The notes: a model not told the origin generated them from the letters alone. A stretch of 64,000 nt of DNA from Xanthomonas rydalmerensis (GCF_033170385.1 NZ_CP126170.1:4178001-4242000); one strand, 5' to 3'; counted from the stretch's first letter, positions 38,767 to 47,412 are shown. Numbers and translations are program-made.

Positions 38767-40660
38767 GGGTGGTCTTTTCCCAGTAGAACGGGTTACGGAT
38801 GAGCTGCCACAGGCCCTTGTAGGCGGCGATGGACTGCAGCAGCCAGTACAGCGGCACGGTCAGCGCGTAGGGCGCCAGGCGGAAGTAGTCGCGCTTGAAC
38901 GCCGCCACCAGGGTCATGTAGATCAGGAAGCCGTTGCCGAGCAGCAGGTTGAGCAGGCTCAGGTACAGCAGCGCCGGCGGGAAGAACGGATCGAAGAACT
39001 TCGACCCGACCGCCAGCCACAACCCGTAGCTGAGCCACATCAGCGGCGCGGCCAGCGCGGTGAAGAAGGTGCCGCCGACGAACAGCTGGAAGCCCCAGAA
39101 CCCGCGCGCGCCGGTGGAGCGGTACAACTGCAGCGGGTTGCGCATGTGCACCAGCCACGTCTGCATGTAACCCTTGAGCCAGCGCGAGCGCTGCCGGATC
39201 CAGTTGGGGATGCTGACGTTGGCTTCCTCGAACGTGGTCGAGTTGACCACGCTGACGCGGTAGCCCTGCTGGGTCAGGCGCACGCCCAGGTCGGCGTCCT
39301 CGGTGACGTTGTACGGGTCCCAGGCGTGGACCTTGCGCAGGATGTCCAGGCGGAAGTGGTTGGAGGTGCCGCCGAGCGGGATCGGGATGCGCAGGGTCTC
39401 CAGCGCCGGCAGGTAGAAGTCGAACCACAACGTGTATTCCAGCGTGAACATGCGCGTGAGCCAGTTCTCGTCGGCGTTGTAGTAGTTCAGCCGCGCCTGG
39501 ATGCAGGCCACGTCGGCCGGCGATTTGCGGAACGCGGCGACCACGCGCTTGAGCTGGTCGGGCTCCGGCTTGTCCTCGGCGTCGTAGATGGTGAGCATCT
39601 GCCCGCGGGCGAAGCGCAGCGCGTAGTTGCAGGCCTTGGGCTTGGTCTTGGGCTGCGACGGCGGCACCCGGATGATCTCGAAGAACGCCTCCAGGCCCAG
39701 CGCCTTGGCCGCCTCGATGGTCTCGGTGTCGTCGGCCTCCAGCACCAGCTTCACGTCCAGCTTGGAGGTGGGGTAGTCGAGCCGGCGCAGCGCGTTGGCC
39801 AGGATCGGCAGCACGTCCGGTTCCTTGTACATCGGCACCAGCACCGTGTAGACCGGCAGGTCCTCGTCGCCGAGCGCGGCCACTTCCTCGTCGCTGACCT
39901 TGATGTCGATGCGGCGCCGCGCGCCGCGCCAGGCCAGCACCAGCTTCAGCCCGAAGGTGGCCAGGAACGCCACCGCGATCAGCGTGTTGAGCGCGATCAG
40001 CGTGACCAGCGGCCACAGCGCCAGCGCCGCGGCCAGCACCACGGTCAGCGCCACCAGGAAGGCGGACTGCGCGCGGGTGATCACCTGCCGCGCCGAATGC
40101 TCCGGCGCGTGTTCGGCCAGCAGGTTCAGCGCGTCGTGGGTGAGCTGCGCGTCGGCGTGCTGCTGCAGGCTCCAGACGATGTCGAACTTGGAGGTGCCGA
40201 CGAAACGCACCTGCTCGCCGTAGGTGGCGCGCGCCCAGGCGAAGATCTCCGGGCCGGGATCGGCCACCGCCAGCACGAGTTGGCCGTCCTCCTCGCGCCA
40301 CGGCAGCACCAGGCGCTGCGCGTAGTCGGCCAGCCGCTCCGGCTGGAACAGCGCCGGGTCGATCGGCTGCTTGAGCAGATTGACGAAGTTCAGCCCGAAA
40401 TGCTGCGCCAGCACGGTGTAGAAGCGCAGCGGCGCGACCCCGCGCTGGGCCAGCACCACGTCGCCCAGGCGCGAGCGCCAGCGCGCCTGCAGGGCCAGCG
40501 CGTTCTGCAGCAGCGGCGGGTCGATCACCCCCGCGGCGACCAAGGCCTCGCCGATCGGCAACTGAAGGCCGCCCTCGGTCGCAAGCCGCCCGAGCCGGCC
40601 GGGCACGCTCGCCTCGGCGGCGGCGCTGTCGTGTTCGCCGGACACGGTTAGAACCGCCAC
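38714..40660 (-). CDS. Membrane GT2 glycosyltransferase with N-terminal MshEN-type domain (NfrB-like parts)
   Basis: 648 residues. Residues ~33-95 read PIGEALVAAGVIDPPLLQNA and RLGDVVLAQRGVAPLRFYTV, the paired motif of MshEN (GSPII_E N-terminal) domains that bind c-di-GMP in other proteins. Two helices (about 198-245) lead to a GT2 domain with EADD (309-312), DAED (360-363), TEDADLG (453-459) and QRSRW (490-494), the processive-synthase pattern, then four or more helices. NfrB of E. coli combines the same parts in the opposite order and works with an outer-membrane partner in a c-di-GMP-dependent polysaccharide pathway. The start at 40660 overlaps the barrel gene by 13 bp. Confidence 0.85.
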   Translation of the reverse strand: MAVLTVSGEHDSAAAEASVPGRLGRLATEGGLQLPIGEALVAAGVIDPPLLQNALALQARWRSRLGDVVLAQRGVAPLRFYTVLAQHFGLNFVNLLKQPIDPALFQPERLADYAQRLVLPWREEDGQLVLAVADPGPEIFAWARATYGEQVRFVGTSKFDIVWSLQQHADAQLTHDALNLLAEHAPEHSARQVITRAQSAFLVALTVVLAAALALWPLVTLIALNTLIAVAFLATFGLKLVLAWRGARRRIDIKVSDEEVAALGDEDLPVYTVLVPMYKEPDVLPILANALRRLDYPTSKLDVKLVLEADDTETIEAAKALGLEAFFEIIRVPPSQPKTKPKACNYALRFARGQMLTIYDAEDKPEPDQLKRVVAAFRKSPADVACIQARLNYYNADENWLTRMFTLEYTLWFDFYLPALETLRIPIPLGGTSNHFRLDILRKVHAWDPYNVTEDADLGVRLTQQGYRVSVVNSTTFEEANVSIPNWIRQRSRWLKGYMQTWLVHMRNPLQLYRSTGARGFWGFQLFVGGTFFTALAAPLMWLSYGLWLAVGSKFFDPFFPPALLYLSLLNLLLGNGFLIYMTLVAAFKRDYFRLAPYALTVPLYWLLQSIAAYKGLWQLIRNPFYWEKTTHGISKHMAEERRAALDD

Positions 40661-41598
40661 CAGGCGGCGACGAACGGGCCGCCCGCGCCGCCGGTGTTGC
40701 GCCCGGCCACCGGCTGCTGGTAGCCGAGCTGCAGCTGCGTGCCACCGGGCAGCGTGTACAGCACCGAGGCCTGCAGCTTGCTGAAATCGAAGTTGTTGCC
40801 GCGGATCGGCGTGTTGTCGCCGGGCGCGTAGATCCGGTTCGGCCCCTTGCCGTTGCCCAGGCTCTGGATCACGTTGAACTCCCCGATCAGCATCCAGCGC
40901 GGCGCCAGCGCCACGCCGCTGGACAGGTCCAGCCGCGCCTCGTCGGAGGCATCGCCGCCGCGCAGGCGCACCGCCGTGCCCAGATCGACATAACCGTCGT
41001 GCTCGCCCAGCCGGTAGCCGCGGCCGACGCTGTAGCGCAGCTCGGCGCCGTAGTCGCCCTGGCCCAGCGCCGGCCGTTCACCGTCGCGCTGGCGCGCGTA
41101 GCCGGGGACCAGTGCCAGCACCTGCAGCGCGCCCTGCCAGGGACCGTCGCGGCCGTCCGGGTCGAGCCGGTAGCGCAGGCCGATTTCCTGATCCGACCAG
41201 CCGCTACTGTGGCGATCGCCATAGCCGCTGTCGTTGCGGTAGCCGACCTTGCTGAAATAGAAGTTGCCGACCAGGGTCAGGTCCGAAGTCAGCGCGTATT
41301 CGCCGTAGAGATTGAGCTGGTCCTGGCGGCTGCGCCCGGCATCGGGGAAGTTGCCGGACTGGCCGTGGCTGTTGAACACCGCGCCGCCATCGGTGTGGCT
41401 GGCCTTGAGGATCACCAGCCCGTGGCCGGCCTCGTCGACCCAGGCACTGGCGTAGCAGGGACCGGCGGCCAGCGCGAGCAGCGCCAGCGCCAGCCGCGCG
41501 CGGCGCGCGGGCGTGGCGCTGCCGGGAGCAGGCATGGGCATAGCGGGCGCGCAAGCGCGCGCGCGGGTGCGCGGACGCACGCCATCGAAATCATGCAT
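40648..41598 (-). CDS. Outer-membrane beta-barrel protein, first gene of the GT2-MshEN operon
   Basis: About 316 residues from ATG 41598; starts at 41541 or 41535 give a better signal peptide (MPMPAPGSATPARRARLALA ... ASA). The mature chain (from about AWVDEAGHGLVILKASHTDG) has alternating barrel strands (LNLYGEYALTSDLTLVGNFY, EIGLRYRLD, LIGEFNVIQSLG) and ends PFVAAWWRF with a C-terminal Phe. It resembles general barrel families such as MetA-pathway barrels rather than BcsC or NfrA. As the first gene of the operon it could be the export pore for the GT2 product. Upstream (41600-41750) is AT-richer, with a likely promoter. Confidence 0.65.
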   Translation of the reverse strand: MHDFDGVRPRTRARACAPAMPMPAPGSATPARRARLALALLALAAGPCYASAWVDEAGHGLVILKASHTDGGAVFNSHGQSGNFPDAGRSRQDQLNLYGEYALTSDLTLVGNFYFSKVGYRNDSGYGDRHSSGWSDQEIGLRYRLDPDGRDGPWQGALQVLALVPGYARQRDGERPALGQGDYGAELRYSVGRGYRLGEHDGYVDLGTAVRLRGGDASDEARLDLSSGVALAPRWMLIGEFNVIQSLGNGKGPNRIYAPGDNTPIRGNNFDFSKLQASVLYTLPGGTQLQLGYQQPVAGRNTGGAGGPFVAAWWRF

Positions 41599-41751
41599 GG
41601 TTGAGTTCCTGGTGGGGGTCCCCGAACCGGAAAAGCAGACGCGGCCCAGGGAGGAAATCGGCGGAACACGCCATTTGTTAAGTGACGCACTTCCCAATAT
41701 AGCGAATTTATGTTGCTATGCCGCACGCGCGCGCAACGCGGCCGATTTCGT

Positions 41752-42597
41752 TCAGCCTGGGCGGCGCCAGCACAGCCGGGCGAAGGTGACCCAGGCATGC
41801 AGCCAGATCACCGCCCACACTGCCACCCGCAGCGGCCAGGCCCGGGTCGGTGCCTCGAACTTGCGGAAGTAGCGCCACAGGCCGCGGTGCTTGTGCCACT
41901 CGACGAACCACGGCCGCTTGCGGCTGGACACGCCGCGTACGTGCAGCACGCGCAGGGTGTTCAGCACCGCCACCGTGGCCCCGGCCTGGCGCGCGCGGCG
42001 GCACAGGTCCAGGTCCTCGGCATGCAGCCGGTAGCCGGCGTCCCAACCGCCGATGCGCGCGAACAGCGCACGCGGCAACAGCATCAGCGCACCGGACAAT
42101 GCCGGTACCGGCTGCAGCGGCTGCGCCGGGTCGGCCGCCAGCGCCAGCCGCGAGCCGGCCAGCGGATGCCGCAGCATCGCCGCGAAGTCCGGATCGCGTC
42201 GCCGCACCGCGGCGTCGGCGCGGCCGTGCTCGTCGACCTGCTCCACGCCCAGCAGCGCCTCGCCGAGCGCGGCGGCCTGCGCGCGCAGTTGGGCCAGGGT
42301 GTCGGGCTCGACCATCAGGTCGGGATTGACGAAGGCCAGCCACGGCGCGTCGCTGGCCGCGGCGCCCTGGTTGCAGGCGGTGGCGAAGCCGGGGTTGTCG
42401 GGATTGGCGATGAAGCGCACCCGCGCATCGTCCAGCGCATGCCGTTGCACCACCGCCAGGGTGTCGTCGCGCGAGGCGTTGTCGATCACCCGGATCTGCG
42501 CCACTTCGGCCGCCGCGCGCAACCGCTGCAGACAGGCATCGATGGTGCTGCCGCTCTCGTAGGTCACCACCACTACGGCTATCTGCTGTTCGCTCAT
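41752..42597 (-). CDS. Glycosyltransferase family 2, rhamnosyltransferase-like
   Basis: 281 residues from ATG 42597 (MSEQQIAVVVVTYESGSTID); an ATG at 42615 would add MRDNWR. The GT-A fold is clear: VVVVTYES, RVIDNASRDDT, NPGFATACNQGA, the FVNPDLMVEPDTL metal site, then GALMLLPRALFARIGGWDAG and LHAEDLDLCRRAR. The C-terminal ~60 residues are basic with one amphipathic or membrane helix (WPLRVAVWAVIWLHAWVTFA). It resembles rhamnosyl/galactofuranosyl transferases that decorate LPS or exopolysaccharide. It is upstream of the GT2-MshEN operon on the same strand, with ~150 bp between. Confidence 0.88.
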   Translation of the reverse strand: MSEQQIAVVVVTYESGSTIDACLQRLRAAAEVAQIRVIDNASRDDTLAVVQRHALDDARVRFIANPDNPGFATACNQGAAASDAPWLAFVNPDLMVEPDTLAQLRAQAAALGEALLGVEQVDEHGRADAAVRRRDPDFAAMLRHPLAGSRLALAADPAQPLQPVPALSGALMLLPRALFARIGGWDAGYRLHAEDLDLCRRARQAGATVAVLNTLRVLHVRGVSSRKRPWFVEWHKHRGLWRYFRKFEAPTRAWPLRVAVWAVIWLHAWVTFARLCWRRPG

Positions 42598-43029
42598 CCG
42601 CCAATTATCCCGCATGTCTCCCGCATGCGCCGCCCGCCACGCGCGCGGCGGGCATGGCGGCGGCGGCGATTGCCGCGCATACTCTGCGCCCCGTGCGCTG
42701 CGCGGCCGCCTGCGGCCCCGCGCGTGCGGGAGACGGAGCGATCCGTGCCCTCTCCTTCGCCCAGTGCAGATGCCGGTCAGCGTTGTTTCCTGTCCAAGGC
42801 TGCCGCCCCACCCCGCACACCGCGCGCGCCACCTGAGCCCGCGCGCATGCCGAGATGCCGGCGGCGCCACCGTCCCCGCTCCCGATCGCGCGACCGGGCC
42901 CTCCGCCAGGCCTCCCCGCTCCTGGTCTAGACCAACCATCCGCGAAAGCCGCGCCGCAGCGCATTGCATGCCCGGCATGCAGCCGCCAACGTGGCGCACT
43001 GGGTCGCGCCGACGCCACGAGGCGCGCGC
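42598..43029. other. Intergenic region upstream of the kinase/TonB-receptor genes
   Basis: About 430 bp, divergent between the GT2 gene and the kinase gene. GC-rich with several small hairpins and no convincing ORF. It holds the TGGTCTAGACCA palindrome (listed separately). I looked for a TPP (THI-box) riboswitch because of the downstream PnuC-type gene and did not find its CTGAGA/ACCTGATCTGG core. Confidence 0.5.
42923..42934. promoter_or_regulatory. Perfect TGGTCTAGACCA palindrome, likely HutC/GntR operator
   Basis: A perfect 12-bp palindrome lying 96 bp upstream of the kinase start. TGGTCTAGACCA is the core of the sites bound by DasR/NagR-type (HutC-subfamily, UTRA-domain) GntR regulators in other bacteria. 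A regulator of this type is encoded at 47576-48307, at the far end of the same gene group. The sequence is certain; the assignment to that regulator is inference. Confidence 0.6.
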
Positions 43030-44181
43030 ATGAGCGCCCGCCACCAGATGCACGGCATGGGCACGCAGACCGTCGTGGCCGACTGGCCGCCGCTGTCCGA
43101 CGGCGAGGTGGAGGCGCTGCTGCAGCAGTACCCCGTGCCCGGTCGCCTGCGCGCCCTGCGCTGGCACAGTCCGCGTCCGTTCTCGGCGGCGGCGGAGGTC
43201 GAGACCACCGCGGGCACGCTGTTCGTCAAGCGCCACCATCGCCGCGTGCGCGACCTGCACGCGCTCGGCGAAGAGCACGCCTTCATCGCCCACCTGCGCG
43301 CACGCGGCATGCCGGTGCCGGAGGTGCTGCGCGACCGCGACGGCGCCAGCGCGGTGCGGCGCGGCCACTGGACCTACGAAGTGCTGCGCGCCGGCGAGGG
43401 CGAGGACCGCTACCGCGAGGCGATGTCGTGGACGCCGTTCGCCGACACCGCCCATGCCGCCGCAGCCGGCCGCGCGCTGGCCGCGCTGCACCGCGCCGCC
43501 GCCAGTTACGCGGCGCCGCCGCGCACCACCACTGTGCTGGTCGCCAACCTGCGCCTGTTCGTCCAGCCGCAGCCGTTGCAGGCGCTGCAACACGACCTGG
43601 CGCGGCGCCCGGCGCTGGCGGCGTGGCTGCAGCAACGCGACTGGCAGGACGACCTGCGCGCGCACCTGCTGCCCTGGCACGCGCAGGCCTGGCCGCTGCT
43701 GCAGACACCGCCGCCGGCGCTGTGGACGCACGGCGACTGGCATGCCTCCAACCTGCTGTGGCGCGGCCATGGCCCGGCCAGCACGGTCAGCGCAGTGTTC
43801 GATTTCGGCCTGACCGACCGCACCTTCGCCCTGTTCGACCTGGCCACCGCGATCGAACGCAACCTGATCCCGTGGCTGCAATTGGACGACGGCGGCAGCG
43901 CGGTCGCCGACCTCGACCAGCTCGACGCGCTGCTGCAGGGTTACGCCTCGCTGCTGCCGCTGGACGCGGCGCAACTGCGCTTGCTGACTGCGCTGCTGCC
44001 GCTGGTGCATGCCGATTTCGCACTCAGCGAGATCGAGTACTTCGCCGGCATTACCGGCTCGAATGCGCACGCCGAGATCGCCTACCGCCGCTACCTGCTC
44101 GGCCACGCCGCCTGGTATGGCGAGGACGAGGGCCAGCGCCTGCTGCGACATCTGCAGCGGCGCGCCGCGGCCGCGCCATGA
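43030..44181 (+). CDS. Aminoglycoside-phosphotransferase-fold small-molecule kinase
   Basis: 383 residues from ATG 43030 (MSARHQMHGMGTQTVVADWP). Kinase landmarks: the lysine segment TAGTLFVKRHHRRVRD, the Brenner catalytic motif LWTHGDWHASNLLW (His-Gly-Asp-x-His-x-x-N), and VFDFGLTDRTFALFDLATAI as the metal-binding DFG-like motif. The family contains homoserine, choline, thiamine and aminoglycoside kinases; its neighbours (TonB receptor, PnuC-type transporter) suggest phosphorylation of an imported nutrient. No sign of resistance-gene context. It is 92 bp upstream of the receptor gene on the same strand. Confidence 0.8.
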   Translation: MSARHQMHGMGTQTVVADWPPLSDGEVEALLQQYPVPGRLRALRWHSPRPFSAAAEVETTAGTLFVKRHHRRVRDLHALGEEHAFIAHLRARGMPVPEVLRDRDGASAVRRGHWTYEVLRAGEGEDRYREAMSWTPFADTAHAAAAGRALAALHRAAASYAAPPRTTTVLVANLRLFVQPQPLQALQHDLARRPALAAWLQQRDWQDDLRAHLLPWHAQAWPLLQTPPPALWTHGDWHASNLLWRGHGPASTVSAVFDFGLTDRTFALFDLATAIERNLIPWLQLDDGGSAVADLDQLDALLQGYASLLPLDAAQLRLLTALLPLVHADFALSEIEYFAGITGSNAHAEIAYRRYLLGHAAWYGEDEGQRLLRHLQRRAAAAP

Positions 44182-44273
44182 ACCGCCGTCTCGACACCGT
44201 CACGCCTGTCGTCCGCGCACTGCGCGGGCGTGCCGCTTCCCTCTTTCGTTTCGTTTGCCCGAGGTCGTCCCGC

Positions 44274-46454
44274 ATGCTTCCCACCCGCCGCTTCCCCGCC
44301 CCGCACGCTCTCACGCTGGCGCTGGCCATCGCGCTGCCGCTGCCGGCCCTGGCCGCCGACGCAGCGCCGGCATCCGCCGCGACGCAAACCCCGGTCGACC
44401 TGGACGCCGTCAACGTGCAGGGCCGCCAGCCGCACAACCGCAGCAGCCTGAGCGGCTACGGCGATGCACCGCTGCTGGATACGCCGATGGCCATCGACAC
44501 GATCGACCGCACCCAGCTGTCCGACCGCCAGGTGCGCGTGCTCAGCGAGGTGCTGCGCGCCGACGCCGCGGTCGGCGACAGCTACGCGCCGATCGGCTAC
44601 TACGAGAACTTCCTGGTCCGCGGCTATTCGCTCGACGCGGCCAACAGCTACCGCATCAACGGCCTGACCATCGCCGGCGAACAGAACGTGGCGCTGGAGA
44701 ACAAGGAGCAGGTGCAGGTGCTCAAGGGCCTGTCCGGGGTGCTGTCCGGCATCACCACCCCGGCCGGGGTGATCGACTACCAGACCAAGCGCCCGCAACA
44801 CGTGCGCAGCCTGGTGCTGAGCGGCGACGACGACGGCAGCCGCGGCGCGGCGGTGGACCTGGGCGACTGGTTCGGCAGCGAGCGCCAGTTCGGCCTGCGC
44901 GTCAACGCCGCGCACGAGACGCTGCGCAGCTATGTCGACCACGCCGACGGCCACCGCAACTTCCTGTCGCTGGCCGCGGACTGGAACATCGATCCGCAAT
45001 CGACCCTGCAGCTGGACGTGGAATACCAGGACCGCCAGCAGCGCTCGGTGCCGGGCTACCAGTTGCTCGGCGGCACGCAGTTGCCGAACGGGGTGTCCGT
45101 GCACCGCCTGCTCGCCTACCAACCGTGGTCCAAGCCGGTCGGCATCGAGGCGCTGAATGCACAGGTGCGCTACGAGTACCGCTTCAGCGACACCTGGAAT
45201 GTGCACGTCGCCGCATCGCATAGCCGCGCGCTGATCGACGATTACTCCAGCTTCGCCTGGGGCTGCTACGGCGCGGCCAGCTGCGCCGGCGACGCGGTGC
45301 CCAACTACTTCAGCCGCGAAGGCGACTACGACATCTACGACTACCGCAGCCCCGCCGACAGCCGCCGCAACGACGAACTGCAGGCGATCGCCAGCGGCAG
45401 CGCCAGTACCGGCGTGCTGCAGCACCAGTTCCAGGTCGGGGTCGACTATCTGCATCGCACCATCGACCGCCACGGCTCGATCAATGAAATGATCGGCAGC
45501 GGCAACATCGACGCCGATCCGCCGCTGCTGGCGCCTGCAGACGCCGTGCTCGGCCCCAAGCGTCGGCGCCTGGACAGCGAACAGACTGCCCTGCTGGCCA
45601 GCGACCGCATCGGCATCGGCGATGCCTGGCAGCTGCTGCTGGGCGCGCGCCAGGTGCGCTACGACGAACGCGCCTGGGACCGCGACGGCACCCTGACCCG
45701 GCGCACGCGCCGCTCGGTGCTGCTGCCGCAGGCGGCACTGCTGTTCAAGGTGCAACCGTCGCTGTCGCTGTACGCCAGCTTCGCCAAGGGCCTGGCCCCG
45801 GGCGGCACCGCACCGTGGTTCGCCAGCAACGCCGACAGCATCCTCGCCCCCACCAGCGCCTACCAGCGCGAGGCCGGCATGAAGTACGAGCGCGACGGCG
45901 TGACCCTGGGCGCGGCGCTGTTCGACATGCGCCAAGCCAACCAGTACGCGCAGCCGCAGGCCGACGGCAGTTTCCTGTTCGTGCAGCAGGGCCGCCTGCA
46001 CAACCGCGGCATCGAACTGTCCGCCGCCGGCACGCTGGGCGCCGGGCTGCACCTGCAGGCCAGCGTCGCCGGCATCCGCGCGCGCGCCGAGGGCACCGGC
46101 ACACCGGGCGACGAAGGCCACCAGGCACTGAACGTGCCGCGGTTGCGCGCCAGCGCCCAGGCCAGCTGGGACGTGCCCGGCGTCAGCGGCCTGGCGCTGC
46201 TGGGCGGCGCGCAGTACAGCGGCGCCAAGTACGCCGACCGCAGTGGCCAGGTCGCCGTCGGCGGCTACAGCGTCTACAACCTGGGCGCCCGCTACGCCAC
46301 CCGACTAGGCACGGTGCCCACCACACTGCGGCTGAGCGTGGACAACCTCACCGACAAGCGCTACTGGCGCGACGTCGGCGCCTACGAAGGCGACGACTAT
46401 CTGTTCCTCGGCGCGCCGCGGACCGCGCGGCTGGCGCTGCAGTTCGATTTTTGA
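44274..46454 (+). CDS. TonB-dependent outer-membrane receptor
   Basis: 726 residues. MLPTRRFPAPHALTLALAIA plus a few residues is the signal peptide, followed by a TonB-box-like stretch (TPVDLDAVNVQGRQ), the plug domain (MAIDTIDRTQLSDRQVRVLS ... NFLVRGYSLDAANSYRINGL ... VQVLKGLSGVLSGITTPAGV, about 50-165) and a barrel ending ARLALQFDF with terminal Phe. It is most like the siderophore-receptor group, but that group also includes receptors for other substrates. It follows the kinase gene and precedes pnuC across a ~385-bp repeat-filled gap. Confidence 0.9.
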   Translation: MLPTRRFPAPHALTLALAIALPLPALAADAAPASAATQTPVDLDAVNVQGRQPHNRSSLSGYGDAPLLDTPMAIDTIDRTQLSDRQVRVLSEVLRADAAVGDSYAPIGYYENFLVRGYSLDAANSYRINGLTIAGEQNVALENKEQVQVLKGLSGVLSGITTPAGVIDYQTKRPQHVRSLVLSGDDDGSRGAAVDLGDWFGSERQFGLRVNAAHETLRSYVDHADGHRNFLSLAADWNIDPQSTLQLDVEYQDRQQRSVPGYQLLGGTQLPNGVSVHRLLAYQPWSKPVGIEALNAQVRYEYRFSDTWNVHVAASHSRALIDDYSSFAWGCYGAASCAGDAVPNYFSREGDYDIYDYRSPADSRRNDELQAIASGSASTGVLQHQFQVGVDYLHRTIDRHGSINEMIGSGNIDADPPLLAPADAVLGPKRRRLDSEQTALLASDRIGIGDAWQLLLGARQVRYDERAWDRDGTLTRRTRRSVLLPQAALLFKVQPSLSLYASFAKGLAPGGTAPWFASNADSILAPTSAYQREAGMKYERDGVTLGAALFDMRQANQYAQPQADGSFLFVQQGRLHNRGIELSAAGTLGAGLHLQASVAGIRARAEGTGTPGDEGHQALNVPRLRASAQASWDVPGVSGLALLGGAQYSGAKYADRSGQVAVGGYSVYNLGARYATRLGTVPTTLRLSVDNLTDKRYWRDVGAYEGDDYLFLGAPRTARLALQFDF

Positions 46455-46522
46455 AGGGCCGGGATTGGGGAATCGAGATTGGGGATTGGTAAAAGCCGAA
46501 GCTAGATGCGGATGCGTTACTG

Positions 46523-46590
46523 GTGTGGGAGCGGCTTCAGCCGCGACGCGCTGCCGCTGATCGGTCGCGGCTGAAGCCGCTCGTGCAACA
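46523..46590. repeat. REP element (GTAGGAGCGGCTTCAGCCG family), copy 3
   Basis: TGTGGGAGCGGCTTCAGCCG continuing CGACGCG is mirrored by GGTCGCGGCTGAAGCCGCTC continuing GTGCAACA; the outer ends have diverged from the other copies. Confidence 0.88.
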
Positions 46591-46695
46591 CCCACGATCC
46601 CATGCGTTTGCGAGATGTCATGATTCAGATGCCTTGATCCACGATGACGTCATTCACCATCCCCTCTTCGAACGCCAACTGTGCTGAGGGCCGTT

Positions 46696-46763
46696 GTAGG
46701 AGCGGCTTCAGCCGCGACGGGCTTTCCCGGTAACGCTTATCGCGGCTGAAGCCGCTCCTACAA
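46696..46763. repeat. REP element (GTAGGAGCGGCTTCAGCCG family), copy 4
   Basis: TGTAGGAGCGGCTTCAGCCG continuing CGACGGG is mirrored by ATCGCGGCTGAAGCCGCTCC continuing TACA; the central loop contains CCCGGTAACGC, shared with copy 1. Confidence 0.88.
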
Positions 46764-46839
46764 AAACGAGCGCAATGCTGCGCGCTCGCGCACCCCCTCC
46801 AATCCCCAATCCCCAATCCCCAATCCCGGCCTCCCACCC

Positions 46840-47412
46840 ATGTCCCCCCTCGAACTGCTCGCCGTGCTGATCAACGTGTTGGGCGTATGGCTGACCGCGC
46901 GGCGGGTGCGCTGGTGCTGGCCGGTCAATGTGTTCGCGGTGCTGCTGTACGCGTGGCTGTTCTATCAGTGGAAGCTGTACTCGGACATGCTGCTGCAGGG
47001 CCTGTACGTGGTCCTGCAGGGCTACGGCTGGTGGCGCTGGAGCAAGGGACTCGGCGACGACGGCAAGGTCCAGGTCGGGCCGCTGCCCTGGGCCGAGGGC
47101 GTGCGTTCGGTACTGGCCGGCGCCACCGGCGCGGTTCTGCTGGGCTGGCTGATGCACCGGCACACCGATGCGGCATTGCCGTGGCTGGATGCGGCGCTGT
47201 CGGCGTTCAGCGTGGTCGCCAGCGTCTGGGCCGCGCGCAAGCGCATCGCCAACTGGGGCCTGTGGATCGTGCTGGACTGCGTCTACGTCGGCGTGTTTCT
47301 TTACAAGGGGCTGTATCCCACCGCGGCGCTATACGCCGGGTTCGTGGTGCTGGCGATGTACGGCTTGCGGCTGTGGCAGGAGGATCTGCGCCGTGCGCAA
47401 TCCCTCGCCTGA
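46840..47412 (+). CDS. PnuC-family vitamin/nucleoside transporter
   Basis: 190 residues with about seven hydrophobic segments, the PnuC layout. Family marks include ELLAVLINVLGVWLTARRVR, WCWPVNVFAVLLYAWLFY, the WW-rich loop LQGYGWWRWSKG, and the C-terminal ANWGLWIVLDCVYVGVFLYK. PnuC proteins are facilitators that rely on a kinase to trap the substrate (nicotinamide riboside, thiamine, riboflavin or deoxynucleosides, depending on subfamily). The substrate cannot be fixed here. The nearby APH-fold kinase and TonB receptor would fit an uptake-and-trapping chain. The start ATG abuts a repeat arm, so translation initiation may be weak. Confidence 0.88.
   Translation: MSPLELLAVLINVLGVWLTARRVRWCWPVNVFAVLLYAWLFYQWKLYSDMLLQGLYVVLQGYGWWRWSKGLGDDGKVQVGPLPWAEGVRSVLAGATGAVLLGWLMHRHTDAALPWLDAALSAFSVVASVWAARKRIANWGLWIVLDCVYVGVFLYKGLYPTAALYAGFVVLAMYGLRLWQEDLRRAQSLA

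Larger units (their letters stand above)
46455..46836. repeat. Nested repeat block between TonB receptor and pnuC
   Basis: The block opens with GGGATTGGGGAATCGAGATT (about 46460) and closes with the inverse CAATCCCCAATCCCCAATCC (about 46802-46827), so two arms of the GGATTGGGGATTGG family face each other ~340 bp apart. Between them sit two REP palindromes of the other family (46523-46590 and 46696-46763). The right arm ends only about ten bases before the pnuC ATG, displacing any normal ribosome-binding site. Confidence 0.85.

Noticed and set aside
42598..43029. TPP riboswitch upstream of the kinase/TonB receptor/PnuC group
   Set aside because: Neither the CTGAGA element nor the ACCTGATCTGG core is present on either strand; only the GntR-like palindrome was found.
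43030..44181. Antibiotic-resistance aminoglycoside phosphotransferase
   Set aside because: It has the APH fold, but the context (TonB receptor, PnuC transporter, GntR regulator) points to metabolic salvage and there are no mobile-element marks nearby.
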